Notes under the pieces: model-generated
Seen by the model: only the letters and a program-made list of their open reading frames with translations
Database searches by the model: none
What the model was told of the DNA's origin: nothing
In this document: piece after piece, positions 1 to 9,150 of the stretch
How positions within the stretch are numbered: position 1 is the stretch's first letter
How the letters are laid out: the number at the start of each line of letters is the position of its first letter
Assembly: GCA_945863085.1 (NCBI GenBank)
Contig: CAMBCD010000006.1
Span: forward strand, 1-23,620
Direction: 5' to 3'
DNA from: Bordetella parapertussis
GTDB taxonomy: Bacteria > Pseudomonadota > Gammaproteobacteria > Burkholderiales > SG8-41
DNA: 23,620 nt
Translations under genes and position numbers: made by a program

Positions 1-231
1 CGCGAATACGGCGCCAGTCGTATCGCCACCGAACGCGGCAATGAACTGCTGGGAACGATGGCCTGCCACGCCGCGGTACGCGCCAACCGCAAACTGACGG
101 TGCCCGAAATGAATGCGCTGCTGCGCGACATGGAAGCCACTGAGCGTTCCGGCCAGTGCAACCACGGCCGCCCGACCTGGCACCAATTCTCGGTCGCCGA
201 CCTCGACCGCCTGTTCCGCCGCGGCGAGTGA
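1..231 (+). CDS. mutL: DNA mismatch repair protein MutL, C-terminal fragment
   Basis: The left edge cuts the gene; the last 76 codons are visible in frame 1 and end at TGA 229-231. The visible part is the end of the MutL C-terminal dimerisation domain. It contains [10 protein letters not shown] and QCNHGRPTW, which correspond to the conserved ACR-AVRA and CPHGRP elements of MutL proteins that carry the latent metal-dependent endonuclease. MutL links MutS mismatch recognition to strand incision and excision in the cytoplasm. The mutL-miaA order is common in beta- and gammaproteobacteria, and only 43 bases separate the two coding regions here, so they are probably cotranscribed. The endonuclease assignment is an inference, because the DQHAxxERxxYE motif lies outside the window. 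Confidence 0.93.
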   Translation, partial: REYGASRIATERGNELLGTMACHAAVRANRKLTVPEMNALLRDMEATERSGQCNHGRPTWHQFSVADLDRLFRRGE

Positions 232-236
232 GCAAA

Positions 237-278
237 ATGAGTGAAATTAAGTATTTGATTTTATTAATAATTTTATGA
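237..278 (+). CDS. Possible 13-codon leader ORF overlapping the miaA start
   Basis: An ATG at 237 opens a 13-codon frame (MSEIKYLILLIIL) whose TGA (276-278) overlaps the miaA ATG (275-277) as ATGA, the usual geometry of translational coupling. GAGTGAG just upstream could act as its ribosome-binding site, while miaA itself has no Shine-Dalgarno sequence. The stretch is very AT-rich beside GC-rich neighbours. Five of the twelve codons after the start are UNN (TAT, TTG and three TTA), the class read by tRNAs that MiaA modifies. The ORF could simply be a product of an AT-rich, unstructured initiation region, so this is tentative. Confidence 0.35.
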   Translation: MSEIKYLILLIIL

Positions 279-1240
279 CAACCACCACGCCGCCTCCCAC
301 CATCCTGCTGATGGGCCCCACGGCCAGCGGCAAAACCGCGGTCGCGGTGCAACTGGCCACGACCCTGCCCTGCGAAATCATCAGCGTTGATTCGGCGATG
401 GTCTACAAGGACATGGACATCGGCACCGCAAAGCCCGATGCCGAAACGCTTAAGCGTGCGCCGCACCACCTGATCAATGTCATCGAACCGCACGAGAGTT
501 ATTCCGCGGCGCGCTTCCGCGACGACGCCCTGACGCTGATGCGCGAAATCACCGAGCGCGGCAACATCCCCCTGCTGGTCGGCGGCACGATGCTCTACTT
601 CAAGGCACTGGTCGAAGGCCTCAATGACCTGCCGGAAGCGGACTCGACGATCCGCCTGATCATCGAAACCATGGCCGACGAAGACGGCTGGCCTGCGGTG
701 CACGACAAACTGCGCAAGGTCGATCCGGAAACCGCGGCACGGCTGGAACCCAACGACTCGCAGCGCATCCAGCGCGCGCTGGAAATCTATTACATCACCG
801 GCAAGTCGATGACCGACCTGCTGAAAAAACCCAAGTACGTTTATTTTCCCTACACCCCCATCCGCATCGCGCTGCTGCCCGGTGACCGCGCGGTGCTTCA
901 CGAACGCATCGCACAACGTTTCGACGCCATGCTCGCCGCCGGACTGGTGCAGGAATTACGCCAGTTGCGCGAGGATTATTCACTGGACCCCGACACGCCG
1001 GCGATGCGCTGCGTCGGTTACCGCCAGGCCTGGGACCACATCACCGGCAAAATCAGCCTCGAAGAACTGCGCGAACAGGGCATCGCCGCAACGCGCCAGC
1101 TCGCCAAGCGGCAACTGACCTGGCTGCGCTCGGCGGAAGAGTTCACTGAATTCGATTGTCTCGCCGACAATGTCGGCGACAGGGTGCTGGAATATATCCG
1201 GCAGGAGCTGGAGGCGCAGATTGTTGGAGGCGAGGCTTAA
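275..1240 (+). CDS. miaA: tRNA dimethylallyltransferase MiaA
   Basis: The 321-residue protein has the normal length for MiaA, which transfers a dimethylallyl group to N6 of A37 in tRNAs reading UNN codons; this is the first step of ms2i6A synthesis. The P-loop GPTASGKT is at residues 14-21. It is followed by SVDSAMVYKDMDIGTAKP, which carries the conserved Asp and the tRNA/DMAPP-binding region, then HHLINV, GGTMLYFKAL and, near the C-terminus, AMRCVGYRQAW. The start at 275 puts the P-loop at the expected distance from the N-terminus. No Shine-Dalgarno precedes it; translation may be coupled to the short ORF at 237-278. It follows mutL closely and converges on the cyclic-nucleotide-binding gene, with four bases between the stop codons. 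Confidence 0.97.
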   Translation: MTTTTPPPTILLMGPTASGKTAVAVQLATTLPCEIISVDSAMVYKDMDIGTAKPDAETLKRAPHHLINVIEPHESYSAARFRDDALTLMREITERGNIPLLVGGTMLYFKALVEGLNDLPEADSTIRLIIETMADEDGWPAVHDKLRKVDPETAARLEPNDSQRIQRALEIYYITGKSMTDLLKKPKYVYFPYTPIRIALLPGDRAVLHERIAQRFDAMLAAGLVQELRQLREDYSLDPDTPAMRCVGYRQAWDHITGKISLEELREQGIAATRQLAKRQLTWLRSAEEFTEFDCLADNVGDRVLEYIRQELEAQIVGGEA

Positions 1241-1244
1241 AGCC

Positions 1245-2075
1245 CTACTTCCGCCCGGTATTCCGCAAGCGGTTCGCCAGCGCCCGCAGCAGTGAATTGC
1301 CGAACGCGGGATTGGTCTTGATCAGTTTCAGGAAGTCGTTGCGGTTGATCGACAGCAGGTTGGAATCCGCTGCAGCCGATGCAGTGGCCGCGCGCTTGGA
1401 CTGGTCGACCAGCGCCATTTCGCCGAACACACCGCCGGGACGGACCAGTTCGACGACATTGTCCTTGACGCTGATGCGCACCGAACCGTCCATCACCACG
1501 TACATGAAAATGCCGGCCTCGCCCTCGCGCATGATCACGCCGTTTTTCGGGTAATACACGGGCGGCTTTCCCGGAAAATTGGACGTCAACTGGGCGAGCA
1601 GGTCCTTGTCGAACACTTCACCCGACACCGGGATCGTCTCCGGCGCCTGGTTCTGGTTTTTCGACAGCATCTGCATCGCCAGCGCCAGGCGCAGGCGCTT
1701 GATCAGGATCGCCAGCAGCATCAGTGCGAACTCCGGGGTTTTCTGGATCGCCCTGGCAAAAGTGCTGCCGTCCATTTCAATCACTTCGCAGGCCAGGCGT
1801 GCGGTCGCGGTCGCGCTGCGCGGCTCGCCGGTCAGCACCGACATCTCGCCCAGCACTTCACCGGCCTTGATCACGTCCAGCGGCTTGCCGTTGCGGGTCA
1901 GCGCGACTTCGCCTGCGGCGATGAAATACATGACCTTGCCGGAGGTGTTCTCTGCAAACAGCGGACTGCCGGCAGCGACATTGCGCGCCTTGCCGTTGGC
2001 ATGGAAAAACAGCCGCGCCACATTGGCGTTGTAGACATCGCTCTGCCCCGGACGGGTGAAATCGAGTTCGCTCAT
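1245..2075 (-). CDS. Tandem cyclic-nucleotide-binding-domain protein
   Basis: The 276-residue protein appears to be two Crp-type cNMP-binding beta-roll domains in tandem, roughly residues 20-130 and 150-270. Each has a phosphate-binding-cassette-like segment: GEMSVLTGEPRSATATA in the first and FGEMALVDQSKRAATASA in the second. There is no C-terminal winged helix as in Crp/Fnr, no membrane segment, and no kinase or cyclase domain. It therefore looks like a free regulatory subunit that acts by binding another protein, or a divergent sensor that no longer binds nucleotide. The partner is not evident from the neighbours. A good promoter lies at 2213-2241, giving a leader of about 130 bases. The function is an inference from domain content. 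Confidence 0.85.
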   Translation of the reverse strand: MSELDFTRPGQSDVYNANVARLFFHANGKARNVAAGSPLFAENTSGKVMYFIAAGEVALTRNGKPLDVIKAGEVLGEMSVLTGEPRSATATARLACEVIEMDGSTFARAIQKTPEFALMLLAILIKRLRLALAMQMLSKNQNQAPETIPVSGEVFDKDLLAQLTSNFPGKPPVYYPKNGVIMREGEAGIFMYVVMDGSVRISVKDNVVELVRPGGVFGEMALVDQSKRAATASAAADSNLLSINRNDFLKLIKTNPAFGNSLLRALANRLRNTGRK

Positions 2076-2212
2076 GGCATGAAACCCTGGGATATTGATG
2101 ACGAATGTGATTGACGAATATTGTTGTGGCCACCCTGGAACGCCGCCGGTAGTGCTGTTTAAATTCGGCTGTCCGGCCCGCGCTGTTGACCCGCTGTTAC
2201 CTTGCCAACAAG

Positions 2213-2241
2213 CTTATAGGCAGGCTCCGCCCGGACGTCAA
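2213..2241 (-). promoter_or_regulatory. Sigma70-like promoter for the cNMP-binding gene
   Basis: Read on the minus strand, TTGACG (2241-2236) and TATAAG (2218-2213) are separated by exactly 17 bases. Transcription would begin near 2206, about 130 bases before the start codon at 2075. The leader contains two copies of ATTCGTCA. The call rests on consensus matching only. Confidence 0.55.
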
Positions 2242-2302
2242 GTCAACTGCACCACATGGCGCGCATTTCCGGCGCCATTTTATGGACACAGGCTGCCTGC
2301 GC

Positions 2303-3643
2303 CTACCCGGTACGTTTGACCCGCACACCCGCCCAGCCTTTGGCCAGCGTGACCTTCAGTTCCTGCTCCTCGCTCAGCTGCGCGCTGTCGCGGATGATCG
2401 CGCCATCCGCCGTTTCGGTGATGCTGTAGCCGCGTTCCAGCACGCGCTGCGGATTCAGGTGCAGCAGGTGCGAGCGAACCCCCGTCACCCGCTCCGCGGC
2501 GGCCGTCATATGCACGCTTGCCGCAGCGCGCAGGCGACGCGCCAGATCCTGCTGTTGCTGCACCAGCATCCCCGTATCCGGCGCGGCTGCGCGCAGCCGT
2601 TGCGCTGCATCACGCAAGGCCCAGGATTGTTCATCGGCACTGCGCCGCCATTCGCCGCGCAAGCGGCTGGCGAGATGCTGCAGGTGGATCAGCTGGTTGC
2701 GGATGCGTTCCCCGGGATGGGTCAGCCGCCGTGACAAATAGTCGAGGCGCTGCATGCGATCCTCGATGCCGCGCGAGAATATCCGCGCCAGTTGCTGGCC
2801 CAGCAGTGCCACATCGCGTTTGAGCTTGACGCCATCGGGGCTGACCAGCTCGGCTGCCGCGGTTGGTGTCGGCGCGCGCATGTCGGCGGCAAAATCGGCA
2901 ATGGTGAAATCGGTTTCATGGCCGACCCCCGACACCACCGGCAGCGGACAGGCGCGGATCGCGCGTGCCACGACTTCCTCGTTGAACGCCCACAGGTCTT
3001 CGATGCTGCCACCGCCGCGGCAGACGATCAGCACGTCGCACTCGGCACGGGATCCGGCCAGCGCAATCGCCTCGGCAATCTTCGCACCGGCACCCTCGCC
3101 CTGCACGGGCGTCGGATAAATGATCACATTGATGCCCGGCATGCGCCGGCGCAGCGCGGTGATCACGTCGCGCAGTGCCGCGGCCTGTGGTGAAGTCACC
3201 ACGCCGACCGTGCGCGGAAACGGCGGCAGTTCGCGTTTGATGTCCGCATCAAACAGGCCTTCTTTTTCCAGCTTGGCCTTGAGTTTTTCAAAGGCCGCAT
3301 ACAGGGCCCCCAGCCCGGCCCGGCGCATCGCGTCGACAGCCAGCTGGAACTTGCCGCGCGCCTCGTACACCGTCGCCGTCGCGCGCACCTCCACCTGCAT
3401 GCCGTTCTCCGGCGCCCAGTCCAGGTGCTGCGCCTTGTGGCGGAACATCACCGCATCAACCTGCGCGGCTTCGTCCTTCAGCGTGAAATAACAATGGCCG
3501 CTGTCGTAACGTTTGAAATTGGAAATTTCGCCGGCGACCCAGACCAGCGGCACACCGCGTTCGATGGCTGTGCGCGCGAGCCGGTTCAGCTCGGCGACGG
3601 AGATCACGGTTTGCCGGGTGGCTTGGTCAAGCAGGTCGGGCAT
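2303..3643 (-). CDS. xseA: Exodeoxyribonuclease VII large subunit
   Basis: XseA is the catalytic large subunit of exonuclease VII, which degrades single-stranded DNA in both directions together with XseB. From the ATG at 3643 the protein is 446 residues, close to the roughly 450 of the family. It begins with the N-terminal OB-fold (VISVAELNRLARTAIERGVPLVWVAGEISNF and YFTLKDEAAQVDAVMF, split here by GHC). The catalytic domain follows with GVVTSPQAAALRDVI, the Asp- and Gly-rich VLIVCRGGGSIEDLWAFN, and SGVGHETDFTIADFAADMRAPTPTAAAE split across its motifs; a helical C-terminal region comes last. The frame stays open 19 codons upstream to 3700, but family alignment favours the start at 3643. The -10-like TACAAT sits only six bases before that ATG. 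xseB is not in the window. Confidence 0.96.
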   Translation of the reverse strand: MPDLLDQATRQTVISVAELNRLARTAIERGVPLVWVAGEISNFKRYDSGHCYFTLKDEAAQVDAVMFRHKAQHLDWAPENGMQVEVRATATVYEARGKFQLAVDAMRRAGLGALYAAFEKLKAKLEKEGLFDADIKRELPPFPRTVGVVTSPQAAALRDVITALRRRMPGINVIIYPTPVQGEGAGAKIAEAIALAGSRAECDVLIVCRGGGSIEDLWAFNEEVVARAIRACPLPVVSGVGHETDFTIADFAADMRAPTPTAAAELVSPDGVKLKRDVALLGQQLARIFSRGIEDRMQRLDYLSRRLTHPGERIRNQLIHLQHLASRLRGEWRRSADEQSWALRDAAQRLRAAAPDTGMLVQQQQDLARRLRAAASVHMTAAAERVTGVRSHLLHLNPQRVLERGYSITETADGAIIRDSAQLSEEQELKVTLAKGWAGVRVKRTG

Positions 3644-3649
3644 GCGCTC

Positions 3650-3655
3650 ATTGTA
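3650..3655 (-). promoter_or_regulatory. -10 element six bases upstream of xseA
   Basis: On the minus strand the sequence is TACAAT, then GAGCGC, then the xseA ATG. A TTGCTG element lies 15 bases upstream of the -10. If used, transcription would start at or next to the initiation codon, giving a leaderless mRNA. The evidence is by consensus only. Confidence 0.35.
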
Positions 3656-3733
3656 CGCGCAGCAGCAGCGCAGCAACCATCGCTCCGTTATGATGTCCAA
3701 ACACCGTCAAAACCGGCTCAACAAGGAACCGCC

Positions 3734-4483
3734 ATGCCCAGCGACAAAATCTCCGCCTTCGTTCTTGCCGCAGGCATCAGCGTCGGCCTGATCGCCGGCA
3801 GCGCAATCCTCGGCCGCTCCATCGAGAGTTCGAAAAACAACGACCGCTATGTGACCGTGCGCGGACTTGCCGAAAAAGACGTCACTGCGGATCTCGCGAT
3901 CTGGCCGATCAAGGTGCGCGCGGCAGGCAATGCCCTGAACGAGGTCAACCGCTCCGCGGACGAAGCGCGCGGCAAGGTGCTGGAATTCCTGGCCAAAAAC
4001 GGCATTCCTGCGGATGCGGTGGCCAGCCAGAATGTCCGTGTCCAGGACCGGCAGGCCAATGATTACAACCAGAACAACAATGCGCTGCGCTACATCGTCG
4101 AATACACCATCCTGATCCGCAGCCAGGACGTTGAAAAAGTGCAGAAGGTCAGCCAGATGACGGACCAGCTGGTGGCCGCCGGTATCGTGCTCTCGTCGCA
4201 GGGCGGCTGGGATGGCAACAGCCCGCAGTTCCTGTTCACGCAACTCAATTCGGTCAAACCCGCGATGATGGCTGACGCGACGAAATCAGCACGCGAAGCC
4301 GCCCGGCAGTTTGCCGCAGACAGCGGCAGCGCGGTCGGCAGCATCCGTCGCGCCAGCCAGGGGCTGTTCACCATCGCGGACCGCGATCAGTCAGTCGCTG
4401 GTGAAGGCGGTGGCCAGGCCGGGGGATCCAGCCCGAACAAACGCATCCGGGTCGTGGTGACCGTCGATTATTTCCTGAACTGA
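3734..4483 (+). CDS. SIMPL-domain (DUF541) envelope protein
   Basis: The 249-residue protein starts at 3734, where AAGGA (3723-3727) lies seven bases before the ATG. Residues 8-26 form a hydrophobic segment that is probably a signal anchor, leaving the rest in the periplasm. The body matches the SIMPL/DUF541 (YggE-like) family: YVTVRGLAEKDV at the N-terminus, a middle region containing VASQNVRVQDRQ and YTILIRSQDVEKVQKV, and a C-terminal RIRVVVTVDYFLN strand. Family members have been linked to oxidative stress tolerance and to signalling, but their biochemical role is not settled. The gene is divergent from xseA across about 90 bases and converges on uup. The frame is open upstream to 3425 but the extension overlaps xseA and is rejected. 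Confidence 0.88.
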   Translation: MPSDKISAFVLAAGISVGLIAGSAILGRSIESSKNNDRYVTVRGLAEKDVTADLAIWPIKVRAAGNALNEVNRSADEARGKVLEFLAKNGIPADAVASQNVRVQDRQANDYNQNNNALRYIVEYTILIRSQDVEKVQKVSQMTDQLVAAGIVLSSQGGWDGNSPQFLFTQLNSVKPAMMADATKSAREAARQFAADSGSAVGSIRRASQGLFTIADRDQSVAGEGGGQAGGSSPNKRIRVVVTVDYFLN

Positions 4484-4516
4484 CGCAAAAAAGCGACGCC
4501 CTGCAAACGCCCGTGA

Positions 4517-6325
<1,809 letters not shown>

Positions 6326-6331
6326 CTCCCG

Positions 6332-6337
6332 AGTATA
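6332..6337 (-). promoter_or_regulatory. -10 element six bases upstream of uup
   Basis: On the minus strand TATACT is followed by CGGGAG and then the uup ATG. No convincing -35 hexamer is visible. If TATACT is used, transcription would begin at or beside the start codon. Alternatively the CGGGAG is a very close ribosome-binding site on a transcript that begins upstream, in the AT-rich gap. Confidence 0.3.
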
Positions 6338-6448
6338 GCTGCTGATGTTTTCAGACTCGGTCTGGTCCACGCAACTCACGGACGCATAACGGTTTTTTCC
6401 GGCATCGCCCATCCACAGCCTCAGGCATCGCTGGCTGCTTGATGACAT

Positions 6449-6780
6449 ACCCCCTCTGTCACCATAGGGAAATATATATAAGTATATGTTTTTATTGAAA
6501 TTTTAAATGAGTTTAACAAATAGGCAATAAGCAAAAAACCTAGGCAGGCGTACCACTTACGGCTTCCGTTTACAGGCTGTGCACAGGCTTATCCACAGCA
6601 ATTGTGGACAAGCAGAAAAATGCGTTGTGGCTCAACGGCTTTGCACGACTCGTCGCACCATCGCGCTTGCCGATTCGACTCGTGGCGGCTACAGTTACGC
6701 CACTTTTTGCGGCTTGCCTCATTAGCTGACTCATTGAGGTAACTTAGCTTGATTCATAACTCTTTTTCGGAAAATCCCGC
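6449..6780. other. Intergenic region: AT-rich tract and DnaA-box-like inverted pair
   Basis: This is the largest coding-free gap in the left half. Positions 6471-6538 are about 84% AT (11 G or C in 68 bases by my count), in strong contrast to the surrounding DNA. Fifty bases further on, TTATCCACA (6589-6597, a perfect DnaA box) is followed after five bases by TGTGGACAA (6603-6611, TTGTCCACA on the other strand). The palindrome CTGTGCACAG (6577-6586) sits just before. AT-rich DNA beside DnaA boxes is the layout of an unwinding element plus binding sites, but no dnaA, dnaN, gidA or parAB gene is near. It may instead be a DnaA-controlled promoter region for exbB. Confidence 0.5.
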
Positions 6781-7395
6781 GTGTTATCCATAATTGAAGC
6801 CGCTGGCTGGCCGATCTGGCCCCTGCTCCTGTGTTCCGTCATCGCGCTGGCCATCATCTGCGAACGCCTGTGGTCGCTGCGCCAGAACGTGGTGCTGCCG
6901 AAAAACATGCTGATACATGCGGTGCAGGCCTACCGCCAGAACGGCGTCACGCCGCAACTGCTGGCGCAGCTCGCCGCCAGCGCGCCGCTGGGCCAGATCC
7001 TCGCCGCCGGCCTGCGTAACGAGAAACACGCCCCTGCCGTGATGAAGGAAGCCATCGAGGAGGCCGGCCATGTGGTCGCCATCGACCTTGAACGTTTTCT
7101 GACGACACTCGGCACCATTGCCGCGATTTCGCCACTGCTCGGCCTGTTCGGCACGGTGATCGGCATGATCGAAATCTTCGGTTCGCAATCACCCACGGGC
7201 GGCGGCGGCAATCCGCTGGTGCTGGCCCACGGCATTTCGATCGCTCTCTACAACACCGCCTTCGGCCTGGTGGTTGCCGTGCCAAGCATGGTGTTCTACC
7301 GTTACTTCCGCACCAAGGTTGACGCGCTGCTGGTGGAAATGCAGATGCAGGCGATAAAGCTGGTCGAAATCATTCACGGCGAACGAGATGTCTGA
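6781..7395 (+). CDS. exbB: ExbB/TolQ/MotA-family proton channel protein
   Basis: The 204-residue inner-membrane protein has the three-helix ExbB plan: a helix near residues 10-28, a long cytoplasmic loop, and two helices near 112-132 and 151-175. The segment TIAAISPLLGLFGTVIGMIEIF and the later HGISIALYNTAFGLVVAVPSM are the family's pore-lining motifs. ExbB forms a pentamer around an ExbD dimer and uses the proton gradient to drive TonB-dependent outer-membrane transport. The start is GTG at 6781, with GGA about nine bases upstream. exbD follows after 24 bases. No tonB gene is present, so the pair could serve TonB elsewhere or a TolQR-like role. The arrangement before lpxK is common in betaproteobacteria. 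Confidence 0.9.
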   Translation: MLSIIEAAGWPIWPLLLCSVIALAIICERLWSLRQNVVLPKNMLIHAVQAYRQNGVTPQLLAQLAASAPLGQILAAGLRNEKHAPAVMKEAIEEAGHVVAIDLERFLTTLGTIAAISPLLGLFGTVIGMIEIFGSQSPTGGGGNPLVLAHGISIALYNTAFGLVVAVPSMVFYRYFRTKVDALLVEMQMQAIKLVEIIHGERDV

Positions 7396-7419
7396 GGATC
7401 GGCGTTTAAGGACATCGGC

Positions 7420-7839
7420 ATGAAATTCCGCCATCGTGCCTTCCGCGAAGAACCGGAGATCAATTTCATTCCCTTGATCGACGTGTTGCTGGTGATCCTT
7501 ATTTTCCTGATGGTCACCACCACCTACTCGCGCTTCGCCGAACTGCAGATCAATCTGCCCACCGCGGAATCCGGCAAACCGCCGGAACATCCGGCCCAGG
7601 TCGACGTTGCGGTCGATGCCAAGGGCAATTACACGATCAACAAGGCCGCGGTACCGGCTGGCAACGCAACTGCCCTGAGTAACGCACTGAAAAGCGCCGC
7701 CGGCGAGATGAAAGATCCCGTGGTGGTGATCAATGCCGACGCCAACGCCGCCCACCAGTCGGTGGTGCGTGTGATGGAGGCCGCACAGCTCGCCGGACTG
7801 GCCAAGATCACCTTCACCACGCAGGCCCCGCGCAAGTAG
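7420..7839 (+). CDS. exbD: ExbD/TolR-family biopolymer transport protein
   Basis: The 139-residue protein has a short cytoplasmic N-terminus, a single membrane helix around residues 17-37 and a periplasmic C-terminal domain, the standard ExbD/TolR topology. The motif EINFIPLIDVLLVILIFLM contains Asp21, which corresponds to the protonatable aspartate essential for coupling proton flow to TonB or TolA. The periplasmic part ends with VMEAAQLAGLAKITFTTQ, as in family members. AAGGA (7408-7412) is seven bases before the ATG. It pairs with the upstream exbB and probably shares its transcript. lpxK begins 42 bases downstream. Confidence 0.92.
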   Translation: MKFRHRAFREEPEINFIPLIDVLLVILIFLMVTTTYSRFAELQINLPTAESGKPPEHPAQVDVAVDAKGNYTINKAAVPAGNATALSNALKSAAGEMKDPVVVINADANAAHQSVVRVMEAAQLAGLAKITFTTQAPRK

Positions 7840-7881
7840 TTTCTCGACTGGCCGGGGCAAACGGGCTACGCTTCACCGGTC

Positions 7882-8907
7882 ATGATTTCGCCCGTAAAAC
7901 AATCCTCCGCCACTACATCAACCCATCATTGGCAAACCCGCGGCCCGCTGGCCGTATTGCTGTTGCCCGTGGCCGCGCTGTTCGCAGCAATAGCAGCACT
8001 GCGACGAATGGCCTACCGCTGCAGACTGCTGCGCAGCGAACAGGCCGGCATCCCGGTCATTGTTGTCGGCAACATCACCGCCGGCGGTACCGGCAAGACA
8101 CCGCTGGTGTTGTGGCTGGCGCAATTCCTCGCCGCACGCGGCAAACGACCGGGCATCATCAGCCGCGGTTACGGCGCTACACGCACTGATCCGCGCGCCG
8201 TACCAGTCAATGGCAGTGCCGCGGACAACGGCGACGAACCCTGCCTGCTGGCACAACGTGCGGGCTGCCCGGTGTGGGTGGGCGTCGATCGCGCGACCAC
8301 CGCGCGCGCGTTGCGCGCTGCGCATCCCGAGGTCGATGTCATCATCAGCGATGACGGACTGCAGCATTACCGGCTGGCGCGCGATGTCGAAATCGCAGTC
8401 ATTGACGGTGCACGCGGCCTCGGCAACGGCTGGCCGTTGCCGGCCGGGCCCTTGCGCGAACCGGTGTCACGACTGGCCACGGTTGATGCCGTCGTCGTCA
8501 ACGGCGGCGATGCAACAGGCGCCTTCCCGCATTCCGTGACGATGCAACTCGAAGGCGACACCTTCCGCAATTTGCGCGACCCGCAGCAAACCGTCACCGC
8601 CGCGCATTTCCAGGGTCAGCAGGTGTATGCCATCGCCGGCATCGGCAATCCGTCGCGGTTTTTTGCCCACCTGCAGCGCCTGGGACTCAACTGCGTGACC
8701 CGCGCATTTCCCGACCATCACGCCTACATCGCGCAGGATCTGCAGTTTGCCGGAGACCATGCTGTCGTGATGACCGAAAAGGATGCGGTAAAATGCGCTG
8801 CATTCGCCACCACGCGCCACTGGGCGCTGGTCGTCAACGCCATACCCGATGAACCGCTGGGCGACATCATCATCGCCCGGCTTGCAGAGGCCCGCCACCA
8901 TGGATGA
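7882..8907 (+). CDS. lpxK: Tetraacyldisaccharide 4'-kinase LpxK
   Basis: LpxK phosphorylates the 4' position of the lipid A precursor tetraacyldisaccharide 1-phosphate at the inner face of the cytoplasmic membrane. The 341-residue length fits. An N-terminal hydrophobic helix (about residues 22-40), [15 protein letters not shown] and ALRRMAYR match the family's membrane-associated start. The P-loop [11 protein letters not shown] occupies residues 63-73 with Lys72. [11 protein letters not shown], the DDGLQHYRL segment and a late MTEKDAVKC are further hallmarks. No clear Shine-Dalgarno precedes the ATG at 7882. The final codons overlap the Trm112-like gene by eight bases, so the two are translationally linked. 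The block with kdsB concentrates lipid A and KDO functions. Confidence 0.96.
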   Translation: MISPVKQSSATTSTHHWQTRGPLAVLLLPVAALFAAIAALRRMAYRCRLLRSEQAGIPVIVVGNITAGGTGKTPLVLWLAQFLAARGKRPGIISRGYGATRTDPRAVPVNGSAADNGDEPCLLAQRAGCPVWVGVDRATTARALRAAHPEVDVIISDDGLQHYRLARDVEIAVIDGARGLGNGWPLPAGPLREPVSRLATVDAVVVNGGDATGAFPHSVTMQLEGDTFRNLRDPQQTVTAAHFQGQQVYAIAGIGNPSRFFAHLQRLGLNCVTRAFPDHHAYIAQDLQFAGDHAVVMTEKDAVKCAAFATTRHWALVVNAIPDEPLGDIIIARLAEARHHG

Positions 8908-9079
8908 CAAACTGCTCGACATACTGGTCTGCCCGATCTGCAAGAGCCCGTTGCTGTACCGCAAGGCGGCCAACGAGCTGATCTGCAAACCCTGCCGTCT
9001 CGGTTATCCAATACAGGACGGCATCCCGGTGATGCTCGAGGAAGACGCGCGCAAGGTTCCCGCGGAAGAAGAGCTTTGA
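8900..9079 (+). CDS. Trm112-like zinc-ribbon protein (YcaR family)
   Basis: This is a 59-residue protein of the UPF0434/Trm112-like family. It begins [18 protein letters not shown]; Cys11, Cys14, Cys29 and Cys32 form two CxxC knuckles that suit a small zinc ribbon. [12 protein letters not shown] near the C-terminus is the family's most conserved segment. The start at 8900 is set by AGAGG (8886-8890) nine bases upstream and overlaps the end of lpxK by eight bases. The gene regularly sits between lpxK and kdsB in proteobacteria. Its bacterial function is not firmly established; the eukaryotic relative Trm112 activates methyltransferases. Confidence 0.93.
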   Translation: MDDKLLDILVCPICKSPLLYRKAANELICKPCRLGYPIQDGIPVMLEEDARKVPAEEEL

Positions 9080-9090
9080 ACGGGTAATTC

Positions 9091-9150
9091 GTGACTGGTA
9101 ATTGGCGATACCCAATCACCAGTTACCAGTTACCACTTACGCCAATCACC
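9091..9150 (+). repeat. Short intergenic inverted and direct repeats before kdsB
   Basis: GTGACTGGTAATTGG (9091-9105) and CCAATCACCAGTTAC (9112-9126) are inverted arms that match at 13 of 15 positions around a six-base loop. CCAATCACC occurs twice (9112-9120 and 9142-9150), and AGTTACC twice in tandem (9121-9134). The second CCAATCACC directly abuts the kdsB ATG, so kdsB has no Shine-Dalgarno. It resembles a member of a short dispersed intergenic repeat family, which would have to be confirmed elsewhere in the genome. Confidence 0.6.

Noticed and set aside
6326..6448. An N-terminal extension of Uup from the ATG at 6448
   Set aside because: Uup-family proteins begin at the MALLTIDNAEL-type strand; the extra 41 residues look like untranslated DNA, though AGGGGG near 6450 keeps it possible.
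9091..9150. CRISPR-like short repeats before kdsB
   Set aside because: The units are 7-15 bases, irregular and without spacers; no cas genes are present.
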